In this document: one piece after another, positions 28,121 to 37,219 of the stretch
Position numbering within the stretch: the first letter of the stretch is position 1
Layout of the letters: every line of letters begins with the position of its first letter
Origin: an uncultured Pelagibacteraceae bacterium
GTDB lineage: Bacteria; Pseudomonadota; Alphaproteobacteria; Pelagibacterales; Pelagibacteraceae
Reading direction: 5' to 3'
Length of the DNA stretch: 64,000 nucleotides
NCBI GenBank assembly: GCA_902618205.1
Contig: CACMZL010000002.1
Location: 62,001 to 126,000, forward strand
Notes under the pieces: generated by a model
Told to the model about the DNA's origin: nothing
What the model saw: only the letters and a program-made list of their open reading frames with translations
Databases searched by the model: none
Made by a program: the position numbers and the translations under genes

Positions 28121-29392
28121 TTAGGAAGGTTTATTCATTGAATTAAAGAAATCAGAGTTATTTTTCGTATCTTTTAACTTTGAATTAATAAATTCTATTG
28201 CATCCATTGATCCCATCGGGGCAATTATTCTTCTCAACACATTCATTTTTTGCAAATCCCCTTTTTCAAAAATCAACTCTTCTCTTCTTGTGCCAGATTT
28301 TGTTATATCTATTGCTGGAAATATTCTTTTTTCTGAAATTTTTCTATCCAAAATTGTTTCACTATTACCTGTTCCTTTGAATTCCTCAAATATTACTTCA
28401 TCCATCCTGCTTCCGGTGTCTATTAAAGCTGTTGCAATAATTGTTAAAGAACCACCTTCTTCGATATTTCTTGCTGCTCCAAAAAATCTTTTCGGTCTTT
28501 GAAGAGCATTCGCATCTACACCTCCCGTTAGTACTTTACCTGAACTTGGAACCACAGCATTATAAGCTCTACCGAGTCTTGTTATGGAGTCTAAAAGAAT
28601 AACCACATCTTTTTTATGTTCTGTCAACCTTTTAGCTTTTTCAATTACCATTTCAGCAACAGCAACATGTCTTTGGGCTGGTTCATCAAATGTGGAACTT
28701 ATAACTTCTCCTTTTACAGTTCTCTGCATATCTGTTACCTCTTCAGGTCTCTCATCGATTAATAATACCATTAAATAACATTCTGGATGATTAGCAGTTA
28801 TAGAATTTGCTATGCTTTGTAAAATCATTGTTTTTCCTGCTTTAGGTGGAGATATAATCAATGATCTTTGACCTTTTCCTATTGGACTAACAAGGTCAAT
28901 TAATCTTGGTGTTAAATCTATTTTTTTTTCTACCTTAGATTTTTCCAACTCCATAACTAATTGTTTATTTGGATAGAGTGGAGTTAAGTTATCAAATGCT
29001 ATTTTATGTTTAAATTTGTCTGTATCTTCAAAATTTATTTTACTAACTTGAAGTAAAGCGAAATATCTCTCACTTTCTTTAGGAGCTCTGATTGGCCCTT
29101 CAACAGTGTCACCTGTTCTTAGACCAAACCTTCTTATCTGGTTTGGACTTACATATATATCGTCTGCACCTGGTAAATAATTTGATTCAATGGCCCTTAA
29201 AAATCCAAACCCGTCTTGAAGCAATTGAAGCACTCCTCCACCTGTAATTTCTTCACCTTTTTCAGCTAACTTTTTTAAAATAGCAAAATATATTTCTTGT
29301 CTTCTCAATGTACTTGCATTTTCAATTCCTAAATTTTCAGCATCTGTAATGAGCTTTTCAGAGCTTTTTTCTTTTAATTCTTGAATGTTCAT
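28121..29392 (-). CDS. rho: Transcription termination factor Rho
   Basis: Hexameric RNA helicase for Rho-dependent termination. 423 residues: N-terminal [16 protein letters not shown] near 52-67 and the cold-shock-like primary RNA site ([16 protein letters not shown] near 85-100), then Walker A PPKAGKT near 183-189, [13 protein letters not shown] near 216-228, and Q/R loops [12 protein letters not shown]. With almost no intrinsic terminators in the window, Rho probably carries much of the termination load. Followed on the same strand order by hemJ-hemH-hemE upstream. Confidence 0.98.
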   Translation of the reverse strand: MNIQELKEKSSEKLITDAENLGIENASTLRRQEIYFAILKKLAEKGEEITGGGVLQLLQDGFGFLRAIESNYLPGADDIYVSPNQIRRFGLRTGDTVEGPIRAPKESERYFALLQVSKINFEDTDKFKHKIAFDNLTPLYPNKQLVMELEKSKVEKKIDLTPRLIDLVSPIGKGQRSLIISPPKAGKTMILQSIANSITANHPECYLMVLLIDERPEEVTDMQRTVKGEVISSTFDEPAQRHVAVAEMVIEKAKRLTEHKKDVVILLDSITRLGRAYNAVVPSSGKVLTGGVDANALQRPKRFFGAARNIEEGGSLTIIATALIDTGSRMDEVIFEEFKGTGNSETILDRKISEKRIFPAIDITKSGTRREELIFEKGDLQKMNVLRRIIAPMGSMDAIEFINSKLKDTKNNSDFFNSMNKPS

Positions 29393-29452
29393 ATTATGGG
29401 GGGTTTTAATTAGATGTATGTAATATAATAACCTGATAGAGAGATTTCAAGC

Positions 29453-29887
29453 TTATAAAGGCTTAAATATCACAACAAAAACAATTAAAATAAGCAATAT
29501 TGTAGGAATTTCATTAATTAATCTGTAAAATTTATGAGAATGAGTATTTTGGTCAAATTTAAACTGATTTAAGGTTTTCCCTAAATAGAAATGATACAAA
29601 CTAAGAAATATCACAAAAATTATTTTTAACACCATCCATGTTTGTCCTAATTGTTGAAATCCTACGCTGTGAATTAAAAGTAAACCAAATATCCATGATA
29701 GAATCATGGCTGGCGTCATAATGTAAAAATACAATTTTTTTTCCATGACCTTAAATACATCTGAAATTTTTTTATCATCATTATTTTCAGAATGGTAAAC
29801 AAAAATTCTTGGTAAATATAATAAACCAGCCATCCATGAGATAACTGAAATTAGATGCAAAGATTTAAAAAGAAGATAATAATTCAT
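29453..29887 (-). CDS. hemJ: Protoporphyrinogen oxidase HemJ
   Basis: 144-residue, four-helix membrane protein of the HemJ (UPF0093/CopD-like) family, oxidising protoporphyrinogen IX. Conserved FKSLHLISVISWMAGLLYLP near 7-26 with the essential His11, and LKIIFV plus YHFYLGK later in the protein. Context is decisive: it lies 3 bp after hemH in hemE-hemH-hemJ, the last steps of haem synthesis. Confidence 0.92.
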   Translation of the reverse strand: MNYYLLFKSLHLISVISWMAGLLYLPRIFVYHSENNDDKKISDVFKVMEKKLYFYIMTPAMILSWIFGLLLIHSVGFQQLGQTWMVLKIIFVIFLSLYHFYLGKTLNQFKFDQNTHSHKFYRLINEIPTILLILIVFVVIFKPL

Positions 29888-29890
29888 TAA

Positions 29891-30883
29891 TTAAATATTT
29901 CGTTTGATCAAACTATTAAGTAATTTTATATGGTCATCATTATCATTAAGACATGGTATCATATCAAAATTTTCCCCACCAGCTTCTATAAAACTTTCTT
30001 TTCCTTGAATTAGTATTTCTTCTAATGTTTCAACACAATCTGAAGAAAATCCAGGGCAAATTGCTAGAATATTTTTTACTCCCTCTTTTGGTAAATTTTC
30101 TAGAGTTTTGTCAGTATAGGGTTGTAACCATTCCTCGGGTCCAAACCTTGATTGAAAAGTGGTTTTAATTTCGATTTCATTAAATTTTTCAGAAATAAGT
30201 CTTGTGGTTTTGTGACAATAACAGTGGTATGGGTCTCCTTTATCAAAATATTTTTTTGGTATTCCATGATAAGAAGCTAATATTAAATCTGGTTTCCAAT
30301 TAATATTTTCTATTTTAGAATTAATGGAATTCACCAAAGCATCAATATACAAAGGATCCGATTCATAATGTGGGATAATTTTGAGTGAAGGCTGCCACCT
30401 CATAGACATCAAAGTTCTGTAAACTTCATCGCATACTGTTGCTGTAGTTGCAGCAGCATATTGTGGATACAAAGGTAAAATTACAAGATTTTCACAACCA
30501 TTATCATGTAATTTTTTTATTTTACTTTTAATACTCGGGTTTCCATATCTCATTGCAAAGTCTACCATTATGTCCTCATTCGATATTGAATTTGAGACTT
30601 TTTCAGCTTGTCTCTTGGTATAATACATTAAAGGAGACATGTTTATATCCCGCATCCAAATTTCTTTATAAGCTTTTGCAGTTTTAGATGGTCTTAAATT
30701 TAAAATTATGAGGTTTAATATCAATTGCCACAAAATTGGGTTAAGCTCTATAACTCTTCTATCAGACAAAAACTCTTTTAAATATCTTCTAATGTCTAAC
30801 CATTTTGTTGAATCGGGGGTGCCTAAGTTAACAATTAAAACTCCAGTTTTACCAAATTTAATTTGAGGGTGGTCTTTTATCAT
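29891..30883 (-). CDS. hemH: Ferrochelatase
   Basis: Inserts Fe(II) into protoporphyrin IX. 330 residues. GVLIVNLGTPDS near 14-25, SPLMYYTKRQ near 94, and the active-site ASYHGIPKKYFDKGDPY near 203-219 with the catalytic His, followed by FQSRFGPEEWLQPYT near 244-258. ATGA-type overlap with hemE upstream. Confidence 0.97.
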   Translation of the reverse strand: MIKDHPQIKFGKTGVLIVNLGTPDSTKWLDIRRYLKEFLSDRRVIELNPILWQLILNLIILNLRPSKTAKAYKEIWMRDINMSPLMYYTKRQAEKVSNSISNEDIMVDFAMRYGNPSIKSKIKKLHDNGCENLVILPLYPQYAAATTATVCDEVYRTLMSMRWQPSLKIIPHYESDPLYIDALVNSINSKIENINWKPDLILASYHGIPKKYFDKGDPYHCYCHKTTRLISEKFNEIEIKTTFQSRFGPEEWLQPYTDKTLENLPKEGVKNILAICPGFSSDCVETLEEILIQGKESFIEAGGENFDMIPCLNDNDDHIKLLNSLIKRNI

Positions 30884-31881
30884 TTGAAATCTCTAACTAT
30901 TTTTACCAATTCTTCAACCATCTCAATTTTTGTTTCAGGAAGAATACCATGCCCAAGGTTAAATACATAAGGGTGATTTTTGAAAATTTCTAAATATTTT
31001 TTTACTTCTTTTCTTAAGTTCGCTTTATCTGTTAATAGCACTTGAGGGTGCAATCCGCCTTGTATGGGTATGTCTATATTTTTAAGTAAATTTTTTGGAT
31101 CTACGTTATAATCGATATTAATCATACTTGGCTCAACGATTCTACAAAATTGACTGTAGTCTGATATTCCTCTTGGAAAACAAATAACTGGTGCTCCTAG
31201 ACTCTTAGTATAATTAACTAAGGATAAAGTTGGATTGTATAAATATTTATCAAAATCAGATTTAATCATGCCAGCCCAACTATCAAATATTTGAATTATA
31301 GTTGCTCCTGCATTTATTTGATTTTTAATATGAATTTTTATAAATCTATCAAGAATTTTTAACAGATTATTAATTAACTCTTTATTTAAAAAAAAATTAT
31401 TATTTAGACCTTTTTTCGGGGAAACTTTATTAATCATATAAACAAGTAATGTCCAAGGAGCTCCTACAAAACCTATTGTATCTTTACCTTTTAAATCATT
31501 ACTTTTTTTTAATTCAACTAAGAGTTCATAAATGGGAGATAAATTTTTTATAAATTCTTCTTCCTCGATCTCTAGTAATTTATCTATGTCTAAATCTCCA
31601 AGATTAGGACCGAAGTTTTTTTTAAACTCAACTTTTTGACCAAGGCCGTAGGGTATCATTAAAATATCAGAAAAGATAATAGCTGCATCAAAATCAAACC
31701 TTTTTATTGGTTGAAGAGTTATTTCCTTTGATAATTTTGAATTCAAACAGAGATTTATAAAGTTTGAGTTGTTTTTTCTTATTTCTCTGAATTCAGGTAA
31801 ATATCTACCCGCTTGTCTCATTAACCAAATAGGAACGAGATCTGTTTTATTATTTATTAAACATTCTTTTATTGGTGTCAT
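30880..31881 (-). CDS. hemE: Uroporphyrinogen decarboxylase
   Basis: Converts uroporphyrinogen III to coproporphyrinogen III. 333 residues. WLMRQAGRYLPEFRE near 19-33 is the first family signature; FSDILMIPYGLGQ near 70-82 and GFVGAPWTLLVYMI near 138-151 complete it. Its start faces the 280-bp gap judged to be oriC, as hemE does in Caulobacter and Rickettsia. Confidence 0.97.
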   Translation of the reverse strand: MTPIKECLINNKTDLVPIWLMRQAGRYLPEFREIRKNNSNFINLCLNSKLSKEITLQPIKRFDFDAAIIFSDILMIPYGLGQKVEFKKNFGPNLGDLDIDKLLEIEEEEFIKNLSPIYELLVELKKSNDLKGKDTIGFVGAPWTLLVYMINKVSPKKGLNNNFFLNKELINNLLKILDRFIKIHIKNQINAGATIIQIFDSWAGMIKSDFDKYLYNPTLSLVNYTKSLGAPVICFPRGISDYSQFCRIVEPSMINIDYNVDPKNLLKNIDIPIQGGLHPQVLLTDKANLRKEVKKYLEIFKNHPYVFNLGHGILPETKIEMVEELVKIVRDFK

Positions 31882-32161
31882 TTATAATAAGATAATTATA
31901 TTTAGATTTATTATTAGTATGAATTGTTGATAACGTAAATTACTCAATTTCAACACTTTATTCATTTTTTATTCATCATTTAAAAAAAAAATCCCTTAAA
32001 AAGTGGATTATTTGAAGACATTTACACAAATGAAAATTGTTAATAACTTATTCACATTTATAAAAATGTTAATTAAATAATAAAAAGTAGCCTAAATTTA
32101 GATGAAGTTGCTAAATCAAAAGTTTTTCTTATTCTATAATTAATTTATAAACAATTTATAC
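31882..32161. other. Candidate chromosomal replication origin (oriC)
   Basis: A 280-bp non-coding gap, the largest in the window, between hemE and the RP001/DUF299 homologue, the flanks of oriC in Caulobacter and Rickettsia. Extremely AT-rich. It holds a DnaA box TTATTCACA at 32048-32056 (plus) and two one-mismatch boxes on the minus strand, TTATCAACA (31925-31933) and TTATTAACA (32038-32046). Gene direction flips here, from minus on the left to plus on the right, as expected for bidirectional replication. parAB and parS lie 8-10 kb away. Direct proof is lacking. Confidence 0.75.
32048..32056 (+). promoter_or_regulatory. DnaA box in the candidate oriC
   Basis: TTATTCACA matches the TTATNCACA consensus exactly. 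A minus-strand TTATTAACA lies immediately left (32038-32046), giving a back-to-back pair, the best-supported part of the candidate origin. Confidence 0.65.
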
Positions 32162-32983
32162 ATGAAAAATACACATCAGGTTTATTTAATATCAGACTCT
32201 ACAGGAGAAACACTTGACAGAATATTTATGGCTCTAAAAGCACAATTTAATAATTTTAATTATGATTTGAACCACTTTTCATTCACTAGAACCGAAAATC
32301 AAATTTCTACAATATTGAACGATGCCAAAAATAAAGAGAGCCCAATAATTTTATATACTGTTGTTAATAGTAAATTAGCAAAGTTTTTAGCAGAAGAAGC
32401 TAATAGGAAAAATATACCATGTTTTGGTGTTTTGGGAGATTTAATACTTAACTTCTCAAAAATTTTAAATGAAAAGGCAACACATCAACCTAGTGCTCAA
32501 CATGTTTTAGATAAAGATTATTATAAAAGAATTGAGGCAATACAATTTACCATGAATCATGACGATGGTAATAATACCGAAAATATTTTAGAATCAGATA
32601 TCATTTTAATTGGTGTTAGTAGGACAAGCAAAACACCAACTTCGATATATCTTGCAAATAAAGGACTAAAAACTTCTAACATACCACTCGTGAATGAAAT
32701 GAGTATCCCAAATGATATTGTGGAATCAAAAGCTATATGTGTTATTGGCTTAACCACAGAAGCAGAAAGACTTTATGATATAAGAAGAAACAGATTAAAT
32801 TCACTGAAGGAGAATGAAGTTTCAGATTATACTAATTATGAAAAAATAAGGGAAGAGGTAGAAAGATCAAAAAAAATATTTAAACAAAACAAATGGCCAG
32901 TTATTGACGTAACTAGAAAATCTGTAGAAGAAACAGCAGCATCAATAATTAAAATATTTGAAATACAAAATAAAAATGGTTGA
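32162..32983 (+). CDS. ppsR: PPDK/PEP-synthase regulatory kinase-phosphorylase (DUF299, RP001 homologue)
   Basis: ADP-dependent kinase and Pi-dependent phosphorylase that switches pyruvate phosphate dikinase or PEP synthase off and on. 273 residues. LISDSTGETLDRI near 8-20 is the family N-terminus, GVSRTSKTPTSIYLANKG near 155-172 is the P-loop, and PVIDVTRKSVEETAA near 248-262 is the C-terminal signature. Which dikinase it serves is outside the window. First gene on the right side of the candidate origin. Confidence 0.93.
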   Translation: MKNTHQVYLISDSTGETLDRIFMALKAQFNNFNYDLNHFSFTRTENQISTILNDAKNKESPIILYTVVNSKLAKFLAEEANRKNIPCFGVLGDLILNFSKILNEKATHQPSAQHVLDKDYYKRIEAIQFTMNHDDGNNTENILESDIILIGVSRTSKTPTSIYLANKGLKTSNIPLVNEMSIPNDIVESKAICVIGLTTEAERLYDIRRNRLNSLKENEVSDYTNYEKIREEVERSKKIFKQNKWPVIDVTRKSVEETAASIIKIFEIQNKNG

Positions 32984-33560
32984 AATTATTTTAGCTTCAA
33001 AAAGTAAGGTTAGAGAAGAAATTTTGAAAAAAAACGGAATCCAATGTAAAATTATACATTCAAACGTTGATGAGGATCCTGTAAAAGAAAGTTTATTAAA
33101 TGAAGGGGCATCTCCAGAAATAATTTCAAAGAACCTGGCTGAACTAAAAGCTAACAAAGTAAGTCAAAAAAATTATAATGCTTTAGTTCTCGGTGCTGAT
33201 AGTGTGATTGATCTAGACGGAGAACTAATTTCTAAACCAGAAGATAGGGTAGAAGCTTTTAAGATTTTAAAAAAATTAAACGGAAACAAACACTCATTGA
33301 TAAGTTCAGTTTGCATATCTAAAAATGGATCAATGATTTGGAATTATACAGACAAAGCCTATCTAACAATGAAAAGCTTTTCAGAAAATGACTTGAGAAT
33401 TTATTTAAATAAAATATCCGATGAAGCTTTATATTCATATAATGTTTATCAAATAGAAGGAGAAGGAAGAAAACTTTTTTTAAAAATAGAAGGTGATGAA
33501 AATACTGTTATGGGACTACCTGTTAAAAAGATAAAACAGTATATAAATAGTTATAAATGA
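32976..33560 (+). CDS. maf: Maf-like nucleoside triphosphate pyrophosphatase
   Basis: Septum-formation/house-cleaning pyrophosphatase acting on dTTP, UTP or modified nucleotides. 194 residues from ATG 32976, which gives the normal start VEIILASKSKVR; a TTG at 32958 would lengthen it inside ppsR and is rejected. LVLGADSVIDLDG near 67-79 holds the catalytic Asp, EDRVEA near 86 and VYQIEGEG near 154-161 follow. Overlaps ppsR by 8 bp and aroE by 4 bp. Confidence 0.93.
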   Translation: MVEIILASKSKVREEILKKNGIQCKIIHSNVDEDPVKESLLNEGASPEIISKNLAELKANKVSQKNYNALVLGADSVIDLDGELISKPEDRVEAFKILKKLNGNKHSLISSVCISKNGSMIWNYTDKAYLTMKSFSENDLRIYLNKISDEALYSYNVYQIEGEGRKLFLKIEGDENTVMGLPVKKIKQYINSYK

Positions 33561-34351
33561 AAAAATTTCTCGTTATTGGAAACCCTATTGAACATTCACT
33601 ATCACCAAAATTACACAATTATTGGATTAAAGAAAACAATTTACAAGCAATTTATGCAAAATTAGAAGTAAACGAGCATGATTTACTTGAGTTATGCTCA
33701 AATCTTAAACAAGGCAAACTGGATGGAATAAATGTTACCGTACCATTTAAAAATAAAATAATTACTCATCTTGATATACTAAGTGGTGATGCTCTCAGGA
33801 CACACTCAGTAAATACTATTTCAATTAAAGACGGAAATTTAATTGGACACAACACTGATATTGATGGGTTCGAACTCAGTATAAAAAAAATAAATTATGA
33901 TTTAAAAGATAAAACAGCTGTAATATTAGGAGCTGGTGGCGTAGTGCCTTCAATCATTTATTCATTGAAAAAAATGGGTGTTTCCAAAATAATTCTGACA
34001 AATCGAACAATGGAAAAAGCAGAAAAATTAAAGGAATATTTTAGTGATATTGAAATTGTAGAATGGAATAAATTACCTAACTTTGACATAATTATTAATG
34101 CAACAATCTTAGGTTTAAAGAAAAATGATAAATTTGGAGTCGATTTTACAAAAGTAGGTAACAATAAGTTGTTTTATGACGTTATATATGAACCTTTTCA
34201 AACAGAATTTTCTGAAGCTGGAAATTTAGTAGGTAATGAATTTATAAATGGTTTAAACATGTTCTTATTTCAGGCGCAAAAGGCCTTTAATATTTGGCAT
34301 AATATCAAACCAAAAATTGATGAAAAATTAATAAATTTTTTGAAAAAATAG
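33557..34351 (+). CDS. aroE: Shikimate dehydrogenase
   Basis: NADPH-dependent reduction of 3-dehydroshikimate in aromatic amino-acid synthesis. 264 residues. IGNPIEHSLSPKLHNYW near 7-23 binds shikimate, NVTVPFKNKII near 59-69 carries the catalytic Lys, HNTDIDGFELS near 96-106 the Asp, and LGAGGVVPSI near 125-134 is the cofactor loop. In ppsR-maf-aroE, the conserved origin-right operon. Confidence 0.96.
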   Translation: MKKFLVIGNPIEHSLSPKLHNYWIKENNLQAIYAKLEVNEHDLLELCSNLKQGKLDGINVTVPFKNKIITHLDILSGDALRTHSVNTISIKDGNLIGHNTDIDGFELSIKKINYDLKDKTAVILGAGGVVPSIIYSLKKMGVSKIILTNRTMEKAEKLKEYFSDIEIVEWNKLPNFDIIINATILGLKKNDKFGVDFTKVGNNKLFYDVIYEPFQTEFSEAGNLVGNEFINGLNMFLFQAQKAFNIWHNIKPKIDEKLINFLKK

Positions 34352-34355
34352 ATTT

Positions 34356-35096
34356 GTGAGATTGAAAAATAAAGTAGCAGTTATAACAGGTGCAGCATCT
34401 GGATTTGGCAAAGGAATTGCAAAAAAATTTTCAAATGAGGGTGCAAAAATAATAATGGTTGATATTAACGCAAAATTATTAAAAAAAGAGTCTAAAAATT
34501 TGCATCAAGATTATTTCATAGCAGATATATCAAAAGCTAACAATTTTCTATTGCTTCGGAACTATATTTATAAAAAATATAAAAAAGTGGATATTGTAGT
34601 AAATAATGCTGGTGTAACTCATAAACCAAAACCGATGGAAAATGTAACAGAAAAAGAATTTAATTATGTATTCAATGTAAACGCAAAATCTGTTTATTAT
34701 TGTGGAAAATTTTTTGTACCAAAAATGAAAAAAACAAAAAAAGGAGTCATTTTAAATGTTGCATCTACCGCTGGATTATCGCCAAGACCAAAATTGAATT
34801 GGTATAATGCAAGCAAGGGATGGATGATAACCGCAACCAAAGCGATGGCAATTGAACTTGCTCCTTATAAAGTAAGAGTTAATGCAATTGCGCCAGTTGC
34901 AGGGGAAACACCACTTTTAAAATCTTTTATGGGAGGAAATACGCCAGCAAAAAAACATGCGTTTTTATCAACAATTCCAATAGGAAGATTTTCTTCACCT
35001 CAAGACATGGGTAATGCCGCATGTTTTCTATGTTCCGATGAAGCTAGCATGATAACCGGAGTAACTTTAGAAGTTGATGGTGGGAGATGTATTTAA
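34356..35096 (+). CDS. Short-chain dehydrogenase/reductase (SDR), substrate unknown
   Basis: 246 residues, classical SDR. TGAASGFGKGIA near 11-22 is the cofactor loop, D (VDIN near 36) favours NAD(H), NNAG near 83-86, and the catalytic YNASK near 150-154 with the upstream Ser in NVASTAG. Ends in VTLEVDGGRCI, typical of the 3-oxoacyl-reductase/glucose-dehydrogenase group. Starts with GTG at 34356. It sits between aroE and coaE, which are normally adjacent in the conserved block, so it is an added gene. Substrate cannot be told. Confidence 0.88.
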   Translation: MRLKNKVAVITGAASGFGKGIAKKFSNEGAKIIMVDINAKLLKKESKNLHQDYFIADISKANNFLLLRNYIYKKYKKVDIVVNNAGVTHKPKPMENVTEKEFNYVFNVNAKSVYYCGKFFVPKMKKTKKGVILNVASTAGLSPRPKLNWYNASKGWMITATKAMAIELAPYKVRVNAIAPVAGETPLLKSFMGGNTPAKKHAFLSTIPIGRFSSPQDMGNAACFLCSDEASMITGVTLEVDGGRCI

Positions 35097-35102
35097 ATTT
35101 TA

Positions 35103-35690
35103 ATGATTAGATTAGGTATTATTGGAAGCATCGGTTCAGGAAAGTCATTTATTGGAAAACTTTTTAAGGCACCTATCTTCGACGCAGATAAAGAAGTAAA
35201 TTATTTATACAGATATAACAGGGAATGTTTTAATAAAATAAAAAAAAAATTACCAAAATTTGTTAATTCTTTTCCATTAAAGAAAAAAGATTTATCGAAA
35301 GCAATTATTGAAGATAAAAGAAACTTAAAAAAAATATCTTCTATAGTTCATCCTTTGGTTAGAAATAAAATGAGAAAATTCATAAACAAAAATAAAAATA
35401 GCAAAATTTTGGTATTGGATATTCCGCTTCTGGTTGAAAATAAGTTGTACAAAAAAAATGATATTTTAATTTATGTAAAATCTAGTAAGAAAAAAATACT
35501 GAAAAGATTAAAACAAAGGCCAAATTATAATAAAAAAATATTAAAAAGTCTTATGGAAAATCAGGTGATACTTTCAAAAAAGAGAAGATTAGCAAATTAT
35601 ATTGTCGATAATAATTTTCCGCCGAATATAATGGAAAAAAAAATTAAACTATTAAAAAAAAAAATTTTGAATGAAAGAAGTAATTCTTGA
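35103..35690 (+). CDS. coaE: Dephospho-CoA kinase
   Basis: Last step of coenzyme A synthesis. 195 residues, Lys-rich as is usual for this genome. P-loop GSIGSGKSFIGK near 8-19, FDADKEV near 27-33, IVHPLVR near 79-85, and LLVENKLYKK near 111-120 are the family motifs. Its end overlaps dnaQ by 20 bp. Confidence 0.94.
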   Translation: MIRLGIIGSIGSGKSFIGKLFKAPIFDADKEVNYLYRYNRECFNKIKKKLPKFVNSFPLKKKDLSKAIIEDKRNLKKISSIVHPLVRNKMRKFINKNKNSKILVLDIPLLVENKLYKKNDILIYVKSSKKKILKRLKQRPNYNKKILKSLMENQVILSKKRRLANYIVDNNFPPNIMEKKIKLLKKKILNERSNS

Positions 35691-36333
35691 CACAGAAACA
35701 ACTGGATTGTCAGTTAAAGAGGGGCATAGAATAGTTGAAATAGGGTGTATAGAAATAGAAAACCTTATACCAACAAATAATTTTTTTCATTGCTATTTAA
35801 ATCCCGAAAGAGAAGTATCAAAAAGTGCTTTAGAAGTTCATGGATATACTGATGAATTTTTAGCAAATAAGAAAAAGTTTTATGAAATTGCTGATGATTT
35901 TCTAAAATTTATCGAAGGAAAAAAGTTAGTAATACATAATGCAGAATTTGATATTTCACATATTAATAACGAATTAAGCTTAATTAAAAAAAATAATATA
36001 AATTTAAATGATGTCGTAGATACTTTAGAGCTAGCTAGAAATAAATTTCCAGGGTCTAGTACTAGTTTAGATGCTTTGTGTAAAAGATTTAGGATAGATA
36101 ACTCTAAAAGAGAAAAACATACAGCATTAATTGATTGCGAATTACTATCAAAAGTATATATAAATTTACTAGGACAAAAAGAACCAATCTTTCAATTTTC
36201 AGAGGATATTCTAAAAGATAACAAAACTGGTAAAGCGGTGTCTTATTCAAAAAAAATTATAATGCCTGATAAAGAAGAGATGGAAAAACATAAACAATTT
36301 TTATCAAAAGAATTAAAAAAAAATTACTATTAA
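35671..36333 (+). CDS. dnaQ: DNA polymerase III epsilon subunit (3'-5' proofreading exonuclease)
   Basis: Proofreader of the replicase. 220 residues. DEDD-type motifs: LDTETTGL near 6-13 (Exo I, Asp and Glu), HNAEFDISHIN near 90-100 (Exo II), and EKHTALIDCELL near 151-162 (Exo III, His and Asp). A C-terminal clamp-binding-like stretch is not obvious. Its TAA lies in a TTAA that also ends the convergent secB. Confidence 0.95.
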   Translation: MKEVILDTETTGLSVKEGHRIVEIGCIEIENLIPTNNFFHCYLNPEREVSKSALEVHGYTDEFLANKKKFYEIADDFLKFIEGKKLVIHNAEFDISHINNELSLIKKNNINLNDVVDTLELARNKFPGSSTSLDALCKRFRIDNSKREKHTALIDCELLSKVYINLLGQKEPIFQFSEDILKDNKTGKAVSYSKKIIMPDKEEMEKHKQFLSKELKKNYY

Positions 36334-36752
36334 TTTAATTTTTGGGTATAAAGTTTTTCAAAATCAATTTTCTTTTGTAATTTTAAATCTGGAAAGCCAC
36401 TATCTCTAATTATATTTAACAAAATTTTTTCTAAACCGGGGTAAATTTCATTTTGAACATCACAAAGTAGAATTTTTTCAAGCTCATCTTTTTTTAAATT
36501 TTTATCGTTAATTTTAACAACTGACGCATATAAGATTTCAAAATATGACTTCTTTCTACTTTTATGAGGGTCTCTGTAGCTAAGTTTAGTTATTACCTCA
36601 ATCATGTTATTTTTCATGGCTTTTGTTGTAATATTTAAGCCCAATGAATATTTGGTAATTAAATCTCTACTGAATATAAAGGTTTCAGCATCAGGAATTT
36701 CAACTGATAAATCCTTAATATATTTTAAAACAATTTCATATTTATTTGTCAT
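36330..36752 (-). CDS. secB: Protein-export chaperone SecB
   Basis: Tetrameric chaperone that keeps preproteins unfolded and hands them to SecA. 140 residues from ATG 36752; a GTG at 36761 could add three. YIKDLSVEIPDAE near 10-22 is the conserved N-terminal motif. The sequence beyond is diverged, but length, the YASVVKI strand and the acidic LLCDVQNEIYPGLEKIL near 92-108 fit SecB. Location beside dnaQ at the origin-right end agrees with Rickettsia and other alphaproteobacteria. Overlaps the end of the FxsA gene by 11 bp. Confidence 0.85.
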   Translation of the reverse strand: MTNKYEIVLKYIKDLSVEIPDAETFIFSRDLITKYSLGLNITTKAMKNNMIEVITKLSYRDPHKSRKKSYFEILYASVVKINDKNLKKDELEKILLCDVQNEIYPGLEKILLNIIRDSGFPDLKLQKKIDFEKLYTQKLN

Positions 36753-37161
36753 TGTCCTCACCTATATCTTCATAATCTCCTTCTATATAATCTTTTTTTT
36801 CTTTTCTTTTAAAATCTTGTTTTTTTATAAATCTGCTTAAGATAACTTTCCTAGTAAAAGGAATAATTAATAGAATTCCAATTAAGTCTGTTGCAAATCC
36901 TGGCAATATTAATAGCAGAGCTGCAAATGCCAATGTTGCACCAGAAATTATTTCATACATTGGAACTTCATTTTTTACTAATTGATCAATTCCAGACCTT
37001 AAAGTGTTAAATCCTTCATACCTTGCATAAGTAACCCCAATAATTGCAGTGGTTAAAATTAACAAAACTGTATTAAAAGCACCTATTTGAGAGCCAATCT
37101 TAATAAATAAATAGATTTCTATAAGTGGAATCCCAATAATTAAAAAAAGTAGTGTGTTCAT
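36742..37161 (-). CDS. FxsA-family membrane protein
   Basis: 139 residues with about three to four hydrophobic helices: LLFLIIGIPLIEIYLFI near 4-20, the conserved GxxxTxxxVxxTAxxG-type pattern as IGAFNTVLLILTTAIIGVTY near 26-45, and LLLILPGFATDLIGILLIIP near 82-101 with the PG-x3-D motif. Cytoplasmic tail is charged. In E. coli FxsA blocks F-exclusion of phage T7; its normal role is unknown. Divergent from tim44 by 58 bp. Confidence 0.88.
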   Translation of the reverse strand: MNTLLFLIIGIPLIEIYLFIKIGSQIGAFNTVLLILTTAIIGVTYARYEGFNTLRSGIDQLVKNEVPMYEIISGATLAFAALLLILPGFATDLIGILLIIPFTRKVILSRFIKKQDFKRKEKKDYIEGDYEDIGEDNDK

Positions 37162-37219
37162 TTGTCTATAATTTAAATAGCAGGTTGAAATTTATTAACA
37201 TAGTAAATATTATACATAT

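Noticed and set aside
32108-32140. TTGCTA ... TATAAT as a sigma-70 promoter of ppsR
   Set aside because: The spacer would be 21 bp, too long; in DNA this AT-rich a TATAAT alone carries little weight.
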